Positions 45,306 to 57,753 of a stretch of 64,000 nt of DNA are shown piece after piece. The notes beneath the pieces were generated by a model. That model saw nothing but the letters and a program-made list of their open reading frames with translations. It had not been told where the DNA came from and ran no database searches. The stretch is from Eumeta japonica. Taxonomy: Eukaryota > Arthropoda > Insecta > Lepidoptera > Psychidae. Position 1 is the first letter of the stretch, and each line of letters starts with the position of its first letter. The translations under genes were made by a program, and so were the position numbers. The stretch spans positions 1 to 64,000 of the forward strand of contig BGZK01002041.1 in NCBI GenBank assembly GCA_005406025.1, in the 5' to 3' direction.

Positions 45306-45472
45306 TGATAATATATAAAGTTTAGAAAACAAAAAAAGAAAACTCAATTAGAAACTTAAAAAACCCTTGACACAAATATAAACTAGGTGAAAAAATATAT
45401 ATGTAGTGGCCCTATAAGTTTAATATAAGTAGTAGGTATAATTCAGATTCAATTTATATACATGTAATGTAT
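45306..45472. other. AT-rich spacer
   Basis: No feature. Confidence 0.3.
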
Positions 45473-45476
45473 ATAT

Positions 45477-45853
45477 TGTGGAGCGTAGCTCTAGGGGGTA
45501 TCCTTCTGGATCTTTGATGAAGTCCAGGAATTCATTTATTTAAATAAAAGATAATTAAAAGTCCAATATTTATCAATCGGTTCTTCAATGTCTCTCCTCA
45601 CGAATTTCAATACAGACTCTCTATCGTATCACTTACGACAATCCCTTTTCTATGACTATCGAACCCTGGGCTCATGCCCTCAAATCTTTTTTATCTTTTA
45701 CTCCCTACTCCTTCTCTTGCTTTGCGCGTGATTTGATTCTACTATTCTATTCTACTTACGTAATCAAATTTTGAATCGAACGCGAACCCTCATTTACGCG
45801 ACTAAACACGGAAGCCAGATGCCTCACATGCCACCTTCTCCTAACCTATTACA
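45477..45853 (+). mobile_element. LTR-like element, copy 1 (probable solo LTR)
   Basis: A 377 bp sequence starts TGTGGAGCG and ends CCTATTACA, giving TG...CA ends, and is flanked by ATAT on both sides (45473-45476, 45854-45857). The flanks are low-complexity AT, so that duplication is weak evidence alone. The same sequence recurs at 63654-64000 in the same orientation at roughly three-quarters identity, beginning at the equivalent base (TGTAGAGCG). AATAAA lies at 45543-45548. A long pyrimidine-rich section follows. No gag/pol is adjacent. Confidence 0.6.
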
Positions 45854-45857
45854 ATAT

Positions 45858-48458
45858 ATATATATGTATATACATATACAAACCTTCTTTCATGTCCTTA
45901 TTTTTTTTCCTAAGCCAAGGAACATAAGGGCCTATAGTCCGTTGTATCTTCGCCTAAATCAAAACTACATCATTTTTTTAAAAATTTAAATAAATCTACG
46001 CCCCATATATGCCTGCACCTGTGCCTTAGGAAATTGAAATTATTGATTGGGTTGGAAGTATTATTTTGCTTTGAATACCTTAAGCTATCTAAAACCAGAT
46101 TAATTTTACATCCTCTAATTGACTACAGAACTAAACACCTTTTGATAGGACGACACCTGTGATTCCAGCATCACTGAAACTTCATCGCAATACCTTTTTT
46201 GCTGTCAATATGCGGGCTTCCGTTTTGATGGGATCGAATTGCCCTACATTAAGTGTACCCTACATATGAGCTGTTCCAGAGATATCGTATACAAACATTA
46301 TGCACTTTGTCCCTTCGTTGATCGATGCGTTACCAAGGCTAGTTAAGAAAGGCTAGCTCTATTGAAATCCAAGGTGTCTCCCAAATTAAACTGAATGTTA
46401 CTCACTGGTTTGCAATACACTATTGATATTATACGTTTTACAAAATCGCCTTCCTGGGCCGCATTACATCATGGCGTATGTCTATTTCTTCTTTTACGTT
46501 GACCAAAAAATAGAACACCAATTTTGTTTTGTCGGCACGTGACGCCTACCTACATAACCAAAATAAACTATATATCATCGATAATTATTAAATAATATAC
46601 ATGCAATCAAAAAAAACTCACAGTTTTCTATTACAGTGTTAAAAATAAAATAAAAATCTTTGAGTCTTAACTTTCAGTAATAATATTATAATTCATTACT
46701 GGAATATATAAATTTGTAATTAAATGAAATCAGTTCATTGTTTCGTTATAAGCTGAAACATTGTATAGCTTTAAACTCGTTCATAAATCCCAACTCTTGG
46801 AAACTCGATTTCTGTTAAAAATTCTACGTTTTCTTGGAATGACTGTGACTGCTATAAATAATGTACGTATTAAAGAAACGATTCATCCGTAACGAAGTGT
46901 TTCATCTGAAATTCAATATTTCAGGGAGCTTTCAAACCAAACAATTTCATTATTTTCAACTCAATATAATTTGGCGCGTGGGCGTTCTAACCAGAACTTG
47001 TATTACAATAAACGTTCTGGAGATTTCACGAAATATTTGGCCTTTCTATAGGTTTTATGAGCGTCTAAACCGAGCAAAATGAACAGAAGCAATAATATAT
47101 AAGACGTTCGCGAGTCTATTTTAACGTTAATTATGTTTTTGAAATACGGATAATTGAATTGAAAATAGGCATAAATTTATTTTTTAATCGGTCGCAAAAA
47201 CGATGCCCCATGTACCTCCCAACGTCCATTTACTTGTCGCGTACTCGTATTCCTACAGCCAATCTACCGTGCCATAATCCGACCGCAAAAGTATACCCTC
47301 TCAAATGTTTGTTTTCACCTCGGTAGAACTAAACTTCGAGCTGTCCACGCCGGCCCGAGTCGACACGCGGACGTCGACGACAGTCGTCAGCGAGGGTGAC
47401 GTCGGGCGCAAGGCGAGTTTTAACTTCACTCGATTCGAAAACTCAGGTCAGGGGTTAGGACTCTAACTCGATACTGTCTAGTTCTAAAACAAAGTGCCCG
47501 TCACTCGGCCACTTCCGCTACCCGGGCTCCGTCCCAATACAGAACATGGATATCATTTAAAGAAGGTATTAGCTCCTATTTCCACGGTGACTTCCTAAGA
47601 GGTACTGGTTCCCTCGTGAAGTTTTCCTTCGCCCTTAAAACAAGCGAAATATATATTTGTGCTGCACTCATAAGTTTATATATATATCATTATGTGTATG
47701 ATTAACAACCAGTATATGCCACCAATAACAATAATACAAAATGTCGCTTAGAAGTCTCGTGTCTCGTACACACAAAATCAACTTGTTATTTAACCATATC
47801 ATACTTGAGTAAACGTAATTTTTGGGAAATACATTTTGCCAATGATATATTAAATGAACGCTCTCTCAAGTGTATTTATACTATATTGATTTTAAATAAG
47901 AGTGTATTCTTTGATTGCGAAAAGATATCGCTTATGGAATTAACAGTGCTTAATGTTTCATATTTAAGATCTCTGATGATTAAATAATAAACAAAAAAAA
48001 TCGCCAAAATTATAGAATTGTAGCCATAGAACATTTTACTTAATTTTTATCGATTAATTTTTAGTTCACTTGTCCATTTTTTTTTTTATTTACGGTTATA
48101 ACTAACTTTTCATTTTTACATATTTTTGTCCAAATACAATGTAAACAAAGAGGTAACAGGTCTTACTTAGATTACGATTTTGTACGCATTGTTCGCTCTT
48201 GTTGCAATATCTATCTATATATGAATGGCTAAATACTAAACGGGTATATGTCCGTTAAAAAAATATGAACAAAATGTCCAAGGAAAAAGAAAAAACTAAA
48301 TAATTGTTTGGTTAATAACATATTTCAACTTTTCTAATATCGATAATATTTTTAGTAGATTTCATAAAAATCTAACTATTGTATTTTTCCTCACAACGCA
48401 ACTTTTGAAAGATTTTGCTGTTTTCCGACTTAAATCGACGAGCTGAGTCAGAAAATAC
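45858..48458. other. Mostly AT-rich non-coding stretch
   Basis: A CpG-rich block lies at about 47320-47540 (for example 'gtcgacacgcggacgtcgac' at 47358-47377) within otherwise AT-rich DNA. No open frame has family features. Confidence 0.35.
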
Positions 48459-48498
48459 ATATGGTTCAAAAGTTTATATATATATATAAACTTTTGAA

Positions 48499-48532
<34 letters not shown>
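48459..48532. repeat. 46 bp perfect palindrome plus (AT)n
   Basis: 48459-48504 is a perfect inverted repeat, with arms ATATGGTTCAAAAGTTTATA and a TATATA centre, 23 bp per arm. It runs straight into an AT dinucleotide run to 48532. Such sequences form cruciforms and often arise at foldback or AT-rich breakpoints. Confidence 0.95.
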
Positions 48533-48534
<2 letters not shown>

Positions 48535-49681
48535 CGCAGGGTTTGTCAGCACGGTAGCGTCTACAATTCTTCAGAGAACTCAATGAAACTCAACATACAG
48601 GTTTCATAAATAATTACAAAGGTCGAGTTCAAATTTGAGCCAAATCGGTCAACTAGATTAGAAATTACAGCATTTTAAGTCGCATTAAAAATCCAAAAAT
48701 TACATATTTCATATGAATTACATATGAAAGTAAAATGAAATCTACTTCCATTTTGGCTGCCGAATGGCCTTTTTTTCATATGAACTGGAAATCTAAGAAA
48801 TAACCACGATCCATTATAACCTTTCAGTTTTTCACAGGAAAATCTTGAAAAGTCTGGACATGTGCCCGTTTGGGATTCAATGTAATTTTTTTGTCAGATT
48901 AACTGAAAACATTTTTTGTGTCGCGGTACTACAGAAGGAAAAAGTCATTTTAAGCGTAATAACACTAATCTAGTAGATGATCTAGTCGATGTACTTCTAG
49001 TAATCTAGTAATCTAGTAATCTAGTAGATGTACTTTACTGGGTACAGTATAAATTATAAAATCAAGTTGAAGGCCAAGAAAAAATGTAATACCAAAATTG
49101 CTTTATTATTTTAAAGATTAACTATTTCGAATTATTGAAGGTCTTGCATTTTTGCGCTAACATTTAAAAATCATCACTGTACTCTACTTGATTAAAGAAA
49201 GGAACAGGTACACAAAAATTTGATTTGCGTAACTTAAAACGAACTTCTACGAAGCCTCCTACAAATTAGTCGAAAATAATGCACATCTTGCACTAGAATG
49301 TTAGGCAGGTGAACGGCGGCTGTTGAGTTAATACAAATGACAAGAATTTTGAAATTTTTTTTCATGAAAGACTTTTACTGTTTGTCATTTCCATATAAAA
49401 TTTCTGGCTCCTTGTGTTATGAAGGATTAATACAGCAGTTGCCACCCTTTTTTCATTGTCATGAAGTTTTTATTTCTTCGTTTTTAATGCTTCAAATTCT
49501 CACCATATATTCACAGCAGGGCGGCGAAAAGACAAAGAAAAATTTGTCACAAAATAAGACCAGTAGAGCTTTGTACTTTACTTGGTACTTTACATAGTTC
49601 TGAAAATTATTTATTTTCTAGAAAAAGCTTATGCATTTTTTGACTGAAATATCTGATGATAGATATTCACGACAATATTAA
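48533..49681. other. Non-coding stretch with an 8 bp tandem
   Basis: TAGTAATC repeats three to four times at about 48998-49026. The 86-codon plus frame at 49337-49597 shows no domain. The stretch may be the decayed flank of the relic that follows. Confidence 0.35.
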
Positions 49682-49961
49682 GAATAGTGGGACTCTTTTT
49701 TTAGAGAAAGTATTTCTGTGTTCATGAATTTTGTTGCAAATTTCAGAAGAGATAGCGTCGGCGCAAGGATGTTTCTCACGCAAATCTGCGGGTGTTACAC
49801 CCTCTTCTAGCAAATTGACAATTCTTCTTACCCTTATTTGAGAAATATTTCACAAGCTAACACAGCGCGAGTTCACGCTATCACGAAATTCTACTGGCAC
49901 CCGTCCGTGTACTTGAGCCGTTTTAATATTTAACGAATATTTGACATGATCATTGTAGTTC
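49682..49961 (-). pseudogene. Unidentified decayed coding fragment
   Basis: One minus-strand frame runs about 90 codons with a single TGA. It contains YNDHVKYSLNIKTAQVHGRV, PVEFRDSVNSR, then after the stop NISQIRVRRIVNLLEEGVTP, ADLREKHP and ICNKIHEHRNTFSKKRVP. The balanced amino-acid use, amphipathic helices and lack of low complexity are unlike chance frames in this AT-rich DNA. An upstream stop sits just before YNDH. I do not recognise the family with confidence. A transposon protein is the likeliest source given the surroundings. Confidence 0.5.
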
Positions 49962-50099
49962 TAAATGGATACGGAGAAGCACTATTTTCAGGCAGAATGT
50001 GTTTATATCTCAGGATCACAATGAGTGAAAAAAATCATTTTTCCAAAAAAAAAGATGTGTCCTTTTAGTAATTAGCTATTCATATATTACTTCGACGAG

Positions 50100-50460
50100 G
50101 AGTTTTTTTGTTGATATGAAATATCTCCCTTGATACTTTATCAAACTTAATGTCTGATACGTCATTTCATACATTATTTTTCCCTCTAATGACGAAAAAT
50201 ACTTTTAGTTTAAAAAAGTTTTAGTTTATTTTCGTTGAACAATTGCAATTATAATATTTATAATTTAAAATTAACATTTTAAAAAGCTTATTTAAAGCCA
50301 TCTGTTGGCATCCATTAATATTGGCAGTATATATTATTTCTCTAAGGTGATTTTTTGTCAGTATGAAACATCTCCCTTGATACATTATCAAACTTAATGT
50401 TTGATACGCCATTTGAAGATATTTTCCCCTGTAATAACGAAAAATAAGTTAATGAAGGCA
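50100..50460 (+). repeat. Local direct duplication of ~105 bp
   Basis: 50102-50207 and 50349-50448 share 'tgaaatatctcccttgatac', 'ttatcaaacttaatgt', 'tgatacg.catttcatac' and 'aatgacgaaaaata' (or the equivalent words) in order, offset by about 245 bp. An AT-rich spacer separates them. The copies differ by substitutions and small indels. Confidence 0.75.
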
Positions 50461-53400
50461 GGATTGTATTTACGAGAACATGGATTCACACGGGCAAAAC
50501 ATGAACGATGACCACGTGGTAACCTCTAACATTGTTTTTAATAAAGATTTATAAAATGAATTTCAAAAAATTAAAAATGTGTCTGCAACACTGTGTATAG
50601 TTCTGCATATAATATTTATGTAAGACTAATTTTTTTACTATTTTTAGAATATTAATATTTAAAATTGATAAACATTTATATTTACTTATTTCTCCTTTAT
50701 TATATTACGTAACTGACCACTATCAATAAGAAGTATCCGCACGGGTCTAGTCAAAACTTAAATCTCTTCTATTTCAGAAAATTTTGCAAGCAAACGAATA
50801 GGGCAACACATGTTTGGAACACAAATACTTTTTTCATAAGCCAATAATTCGCTACCAGACCCAAAAGTGATTAGGCTATTACATATTTACTGAACAAGTC
50901 TAGACCTAAGGCCAAATTGCCAAACGAAACAAAAGTTCGCTTTGTTGAACCTTTCCTAACGTGATTGTTTGTGACGAGAAAAAACAAACTGAAGGCAACG
51001 TTTATCAAAAGAAAAATTCTCTTATACGAAAAACTTTACACGAAAGGGGAGCAGATAGAACATTCCTTTGTTGTAGTCGCAGAAAAATTGTATGAAATCA
51101 CCATTACAATTTAGAGTGATCAATTTATACAATTTGGTTTCTTCACCACCAAGCTTGTCAAGAGTTTTTAACAAGTTGGACAGTCTTCATTCTAGTCTAT
51201 AAAATTTGCTGTTGTGATATGGGGTATTTTGGTACTTCTATGCATCGTAAATAAACAATTGTAATCAATATCTATGTGTATTGCTCTAATTTGTGAAAAT
51301 AGGTAATGACGAATTCCAAAGGATACCAATGATTTTATTCTTTTTTTAATTTTTTTTTTATTACTTATTTGTTTATGCGTTTAATTTTTTCCTTACGAAA
51401 TAAAATAAAACTACTTATCATCATTAAAATGAAATATTAGAAAGGAAATTTTTTAATAGGCATAATAAATACTCACATTAAAAATATTTATTATATCGCA
51501 ATTTGAGCTGTCATAAATGCATTTTCGACAGTGAAAAATGTTAGCGAAAATATATCTTTCAACAATAGCAATTTCTTAACAAGCAATGACATACATACGC
51601 AATTATAATTTATAAATTTCATGTTACAATCGAAGGTACCAACGAATTACTGTTGTATTTTAATTTAATTAAATATTATTATTGAAATTGTTCTACAATT
51701 ATTTATTTATTTCTATCGACTTTATCATGTTTACTGTATAATACGAAGTTGCAAATGAGACTAACGGCAACATTTCGCATTCTGTCTGTCGTTTTTCACA
51801 TGACCATTGTTTTATTGAAATTCAGAATGTTGTTAAATGATTGATCGGTGACATCAGTCGATTTATTAATAATGTTGATGTTTGTTTGTTGTACCGCCGG
51901 AATCGAGGTAGCTACGGTCTGAGAACAGGGTTAGAGAGAGCTCTTTTTTAACTCGATCAATTTATATTTCAAAGCCTTTTTGCTGACCTAGATTACGTAT
52001 CACGGCTGAACGAACAACGCATTCAGAATTTATTAGCGTTATTTGACTTCACGGACGGGCTAAGCTTTCATGTGTTGACTAATTAAACTCATGAAAACTT
52101 AACTTCAAATATGCCTTTGAAAAGGTCTCAGTGTAAATTAACACGGAAATTCATAAATTCGCGCGCATATTGTCATTTATCAAATAATAATTTTTAATCC
52201 TTACGAACAAAAGTTATAATAGTAAATGATGAAAGATAGATAATGAAACGGTGAAAACGAAGAAATGTCGATGAAAATTTATAAATGAGCTATGAAATGG
52301 AAAAATAAATAAATAAACAATTCTAAAAATACTTACATCTATATTCAAACAGAAATATGGTAAATACAACAGCAGGGCTTGACCTACAATTAATTACTAG
52401 TTAGAACTAAAAAAAGTCGGCAATACTGATTACAAAAATTACATTTAGTAGCACAATATCAATTTAAATATGGTACAAAATTTACATTTAGTAGCACAAT
52501 ATCAATATCCATTTGCCCTGTGAAAGGATCGTCTGCTTTATTCTACAATACGATAAGATTCGTTTTAAATAGAAAACAAACTGGCCGGTCGTAAGCGTAT
52601 CTCTCTACAAACCTTTTGGACAGCCGAGCAGATCGGTGAGATTGGTCACTTAGGGACTTCGATTAATTACGAGAGAGATTTTTTTTGTCCAAGCCCCTCT
52701 CTTGGTGAGATCTTTTGAGATGTGAACGGAACCCCATCTCCCATTCTCTCACGTCAGATCATAAAATTGGTTCTAGACGTTCATGTACCGAAAATGTTCT
52801 GTGTAAATAGTAATAGTACAAAATTATATTATCTTTTCTGAACCTGGAAATTGACCTGAGCTTTTTCAGACCTCCCGCGTAATTTATGGAGAAGCCCTAA
52901 AAAACGAACAAAATCCGTCTGCCGTCGTCGCTCTACGTCAACATTTAGATTCGATTTTATCGGGAGTATGTTTTTTATTTCGTGCCTGCATTCGTTTCGA
53001 ATCTATGTGAATACACTATTTTCTGAAATGTGAAACGTACGTAGTTGATACGTGATTTGTTAACCTCCCATCCATGATTGAATTTCTTTTATATCATGGG
53101 ATCCCTTCACCTACATGTAGGTACAAAATGTATTGCTATAGTTCGATAAAGTTCGAAAGCTTTATTGTAAAGGTGATTTTGAGTTATCTTATTCAGGTGT
53201 GCGCAACACATAAAAACTAAAAGATACTGTCTACTCTTAGACGTTAATTTCAGTCCCAAAATCCTATCAAATAAATCGATCCTTAAAAAGAGTTGACATT
53301 ACATTACTGCTCTTGCGATATTGTTATGTTTAGTAACTAAATCACATTTGTGTTTTTCAAAATCTTTTTATATTAGAAATAGACGCTTAAACCATTTTTC

Positions 53401-53599
53401 ATAATCAAAATACTGTTTAATTCCCATAATCTCCTCTTATAAAAAGAACATAAAATAATTGTACATAATAAAAAATATAGTTTCAGTTTTATACTTCTTA
53501 CACAAGAAAATAAAATTTGATATATCAAAAAAATATTTATTATGTATTACTATTAAGCAAAATTCCTCAAACACAAAGAAAGAGTTTAAATCATTTTTG
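50461..53599. other. Long AT-rich non-coding stretch
   Basis: About 3 kb with no supportable gene. A 22-24 bp phrase, 'tttagtagcacaatatcaat', occurs twice at 52445 and 52489. Mild GC-richer zones lie near 51890-51945 and 52560-52760. Confidence 0.4.
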
Positions 53600-54060
53600 A
53601 CGACAACGTCTTAAATTAGCGGCTGGGAGTCACTTATGAAAAGTTAACGCTCGCAGCGTAACGATGCGTCACCGAACGAGAGAGGCCCGCCGAATGCTTG
53701 CGTCTCTCTCCCACTCAACTATGATCGGTCTGCCGCGCTGTGCTAGAGAAGTAGTGCATAGCTTGCAAATGTGAGTTATTGTATGCTGTATCATACTATG
53801 TATGTAAAGGTAAAAATAAAATTTTGTTAATATGAAATTCAGTGCGAGATTCTTTGTATAAATTAATGTTTTAAATATAATTCTTTGTATAAATAAATGT
53901 TTTAAATTGTTACTATTATTTCATCCTTCTTCCTATACGAATGAATATTCACATTAAAATGATTTTACCATTCAAAGTCGTTGTCACGTAAAACTTTCGC
54001 CCGTATACCGACTTTACAGGCAACCAAATTTTTTGTATCAAATATTATTTCGATTCAAAT
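53600..54060 (+). repeat. Dispersed element, copy 1 of a pair
   Basis: Begins with 'tttttgacgacaacgtctta' (53595) and a CpG-rich head (about 53640-53760). It runs through an AT-rich middle and ends in 'ttgtcacgtaaaactttcgc' and 'ataccgactttacaggcaac' (53983-54023). The copy at 58655-59060 has the same order at a similar spacing. The order CpG-rich head, AT-rich body, conserved end fits a non-autonomous transposable element that I remember as common in Lepidoptera. No coding capacity. Confidence 0.65.
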
Positions 54061-54225
54061 TCGCATTTCACATATTGCATAAAAAATTCGCAAATCTCGT
54101 GCTCAATACGATCTTCGGGTACATTAAAAATAAATTCAATAATAAAACGAATAAAATAAAAAGAATCAATACAAAAATTAGCGCTGTATAGGCCAAGTCA
54201 CTGTTTTTGCATACAGTTTAGATTC
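54061..54225. other. AT-rich spacer
   Basis: No feature. Confidence 0.3.
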
Positions 54226-54430
54226 CAGCGCCAATGCCCCCCACCTCACGTGACTTGACTGGACGCGACCTGAGCGATAGCGGCCAGCCGCCGACACGGC
54301 GTCTGCTCGCAGTAGAGGTACGCGTCTAACACCCGCGTCGCCGCTGACGCCTGGAAGAAGCCGAGGCGTTGCTCTGCGCGCGGTCTACAGGTACCAGCAA
54401 TTATATTCCTCGGGACGACCTCCTGCATTG
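54226..54430. other. GC-rich block with a 60-codon minus frame
   Basis: Strongly CpG-rich (for example 'gcggccagccgccgacacgg' at 54280-54299). The minus frame 54246-54428 is Ala/Arg-rich and has no recognisable domain. A first exon or promoter island is conceivable, but nothing nearby supports a gene. Confidence 0.3.
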
Positions 54431-56964
54431 TGCTTCGTGATCGTTCCGAGTTATGTAATCTATCTGAATTCTATGTTGAATTTGCTTGTGTATTTGACCG
54501 CATATACAGTCCATTTAAACAATATATATGCAAAAAAAGGGAGTAACGAATATCATAATTTCTCCCGCGCCGTCACGCCCTCACGAGACAATATTTGCCA
54601 CTCCAAGCGCCATAATAATATTTATTAACTAGGTATATACAAATCATAAATTGTTCCTAATTTTATAAAACAATAATGTTTTTTTAAATAATGCTAAATA
54701 AATCTTGTTTATTTATAAAATTTAACGCATTTAATCATTGTAAACTAATAGCAGTACATCCGTTCACATTTGACGCAAGTCGAAGTTGTGAAATAGCTAA
54801 TTAAAGAAAAATTAATTTTTCAAAAAATTTCATTATTTCCAAAAAATTAAAAGGGCATTTCAGATTTTAAATAATTACTTAATATAAAAATTATAAACCC
54901 AAAAAAAAGGAATTAGAAGCACCCATTTTCAGCAGACTTTTCAGAGATTTTTTCAAAAGTACCAAATTTTCAAAAATTTTTCCCGTCAAGTTTGACATCA
55001 CACCGCCCGAGCTCTATCTGCCCCGCTGATGAAGTCTGGTCTCTGTGTTATAGAAAATGAAACAGTAATTTTAGGGATAAAATTGCGTAAACATTATTAG
55101 TACTCTATCTTTAGACAAACACTAACGGCACTACACTTAAGATCACCTAATATGTATAGGTAATGATTTTAATGAAAACGTGACCAAGCTATAACGTTAT
55201 ATAACATTCTCTAAATGTTTGTTTTCCTATATTATAAATTTGTGGTGTGTGTTAAGTAAATAAAATGCTAAATTTCAATAGTTTTTCAATTATAAGCACA
55301 AAATTAAACTATTGTTTATGCTTTTCGGTTAGCCCTAAATACTTGATTTCTTAAATAACTTATTATACATATGCAAAATAACCAAAACAGATAAACGTAT
55401 TAATAATACCATTTAAATAACACTAGTACGGATTCCATAAAATTTCTGAATACTTTTTTGGTCTAAGTCCACTAGCGCTAATTGTCAATAATTTTCAGCA
55501 TGAACGAACGGATGTTTAACATTATTTCAGAATGTATTTTTATACAAAAGTTAACGTATTTCGTTCATAATTTGTTAGATTGTTTTGTAGTAAGCAAGAT
55601 TTGAGAATGTGCCTATCGCGTCTCAAAAGTGCTAATGGCGTCAACCCTTGGTGGTCGTTTAGGCAAGAAATGTAAATCAACTGTATGAGGATTAATACCA
55701 GGTAGAATCCCATGGGCAGCCCTACCATTTGTCAGGTCGATTTTCAGATTGGCAGCTAAATTCTGTTCTGTGCTTCCATTTAGTGCTCCAATTATTTAGG
55801 GATTAGATTGGAACTTTTAGTGGGAAGAGCTTAACCAGGGACATCGTTTTAATTACGTGAAAAGACAAGTCGTGAAGTCAGAGTCGTGCGTGTGGTATGT
55901 ATGTTTACAAAGGGCCCTTTATGCATTCAGAGGGTCTTGGTATCGTGGCGTAATGTAATACGAAACGGTTTTATGCGTTTAACATGAGCGTTGACATAAT
56001 TATTTTCGGGACGGGCGGGCAGTGGGTTATACAGTAATAATAGACATTTTATTTTTATATTTTTGTTTTCTTATGTAAGCTTTTACTTTGATTTAAAAAA
56101 CTATAAAATTTTCACGAACCAATAACTGTGTATAAGCAAATAAGTTATTGGTTTCTATAAAGAAAAGAAAAAAGCGAAAGGAAAAGTGGAGTACAAGGTC
56201 GAATCGCTGAATTCCTCGAATTTTCGAATTACATCATCCTGTTTGCAAGTGTGGATTTCTACAACCACACTGTGCGTGCGCGCATCGCTCCAAAAAGATA
56301 CTATATAGGGGGGTATACGAAAACGGATGCATCTGCACTGATTGTGTCTTACCTGATGTTGGATGATGGATGACATATAACACGCAATTTAATATTGATA
56401 TCGGAATATACTCACCCTGAACCTTGACACATGTAGTTGCCGTGCATTAGTTTATTGCTTTAAATTATAAAATAAATAGTGAGAATGTAAAAATTAGATC
56501 ATAACTATTCATTAAAAATTATTTTCCAAACAAATGATAAGAATAAAAAGAATACATTTTTCGAGAAATTTGTTCGCGGATAGTGCTGTAGAAATCACCT
56601 TTTTAAGATAAGGTAATATGCATGACAATAAAACAACATAAAAAATCCGTGACCTGTTCGTCTACTCAATGTTGAGGCCGCCTACTCTTTGTTATTCAAA
56701 TAATGGCAACTACTATACAATGAATGGAGAGGAGTTTGCTTATTATTAATATAATTAAGGAACTCGGACACACTTAGTGCTACTCAACCCATAAACTACA
56801 CATCGGTACATAAATCACAGTCAGAAGTATATTGTTGTTAGCGGTTACCCGCTCGCTTCGCTGAACGTAAATTTCAATTTAACAATTTTTTTATTATTCA
56901 AATATGCTCCCCGAATGACTTCCTACATTTTCCATATCTATATCGGCCGATTATTTCGGCGTCA
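54431..56964. other. Mostly AT-rich non-coding stretch
   Basis: No gene supported. A CG-rich phrase at 56843-56865 (ggttacccgctcgcttcgct) is of the kind that heads the small elements at loci C and D, and it lies about 100 bp before period-6 locus G. Confidence 0.4.
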
Positions 56965-57050
56965 CTTTCGATCCTGACTGCAGTGTCGGGTCCGATCCCG
57001 GTCTCGCTCTACATTCCGACCGCTGTCGATGTCGGTCTCGGTCCTGTATG
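56965..57050. repeat. Degenerate period-6 array, locus G
   Basis: Plus-strand phrases TCGATCCTGACTG, GGTCCGATCCCGGTCTCG, CGATGTCGGTCTCGGTCC. This is the same sense as loci A, C and F, and among the cleanest of the seven. Confidence 0.65.
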
Positions 57051-57668
57051 GAGCGTTAATGATAACGAATTACCATTTATACTGGCATTTGTACATTTTT
57101 TTACATAAAAGTGTCTTATATCCTATTCGAGGACATTATGTAAAGTTTTATTACGGTCTGCTCAGTCGTGGCACGAGACTGAAAAACAGACATCCAAACA
57201 AACAATATGATAACTATCCTAAAACTGTCTACAAGTAATTGCAGATAGTGTTACGGACAGCCGCGCAATTAATGTAAATTTAAAAATTGTATTGTGTCTT
57301 ATACGGGCTTAGAAGTGTTTTATATTTGTGTGTGTTCTATGTATATTATTAAAGAGTTTTTGTTTATAGTTTTTTAATCACCCGGGTAGGGACTAGTTTT
57401 TTAGGAGAAATATTTGTTTGTTGTTTGCTTTTAGAATTTTGAATTTGATAATTAAAACATTCGAAATGTAATGTGCGTGTGAGTTGCATACGAAATCGTG
57501 CTTTGGTGGGGAGGACCAATGATAGGCCTTAAAAAGCGGCCGTCATTACAGCACGGCCGCTAATCGGTGTCTCAGGCGCTAGTGGCGCCAATGCATGTCT
57601 GACAATGCATATGTAAATTAAGTGTATGGCCACGCCTCCCAATTAAAATGTATGCAACTCACATGCAA

Positions 57669-57709
57669 CGGATGCACCACCTATAAAATGCAGTGGGGTG
57701 GTGCATCCG
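57669..57709 (+). promoter_or_regulatory. LTR TATA box inside a perfect hairpin
   Basis: CGGATGCACCACC (57669-57681) and GGTGGTGCATCCG (57697-57709) are perfect 13 bp reverse complements. The 15-nt interval between them holds the TATAAAA motif (57682-57688). This is the likely core promoter of the LTR. The arms could bind a dimeric factor or extrude as a cruciform that exposes the TATA box. Confidence 0.75.
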
Positions 57710-57747
57710 ACACGATATAATAACCGTCATCTTGTAAAGCTCGGCTT

Positions 57748-57753
57748 AATAAA
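57748..57753 (+). terminator. LTR polyadenylation signal
   Basis: AATAAA lies about 60 bp after the TATA box, inside the solo LTR, where the R region of a short-R retrotransposon would place it. Confidence 0.7.
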
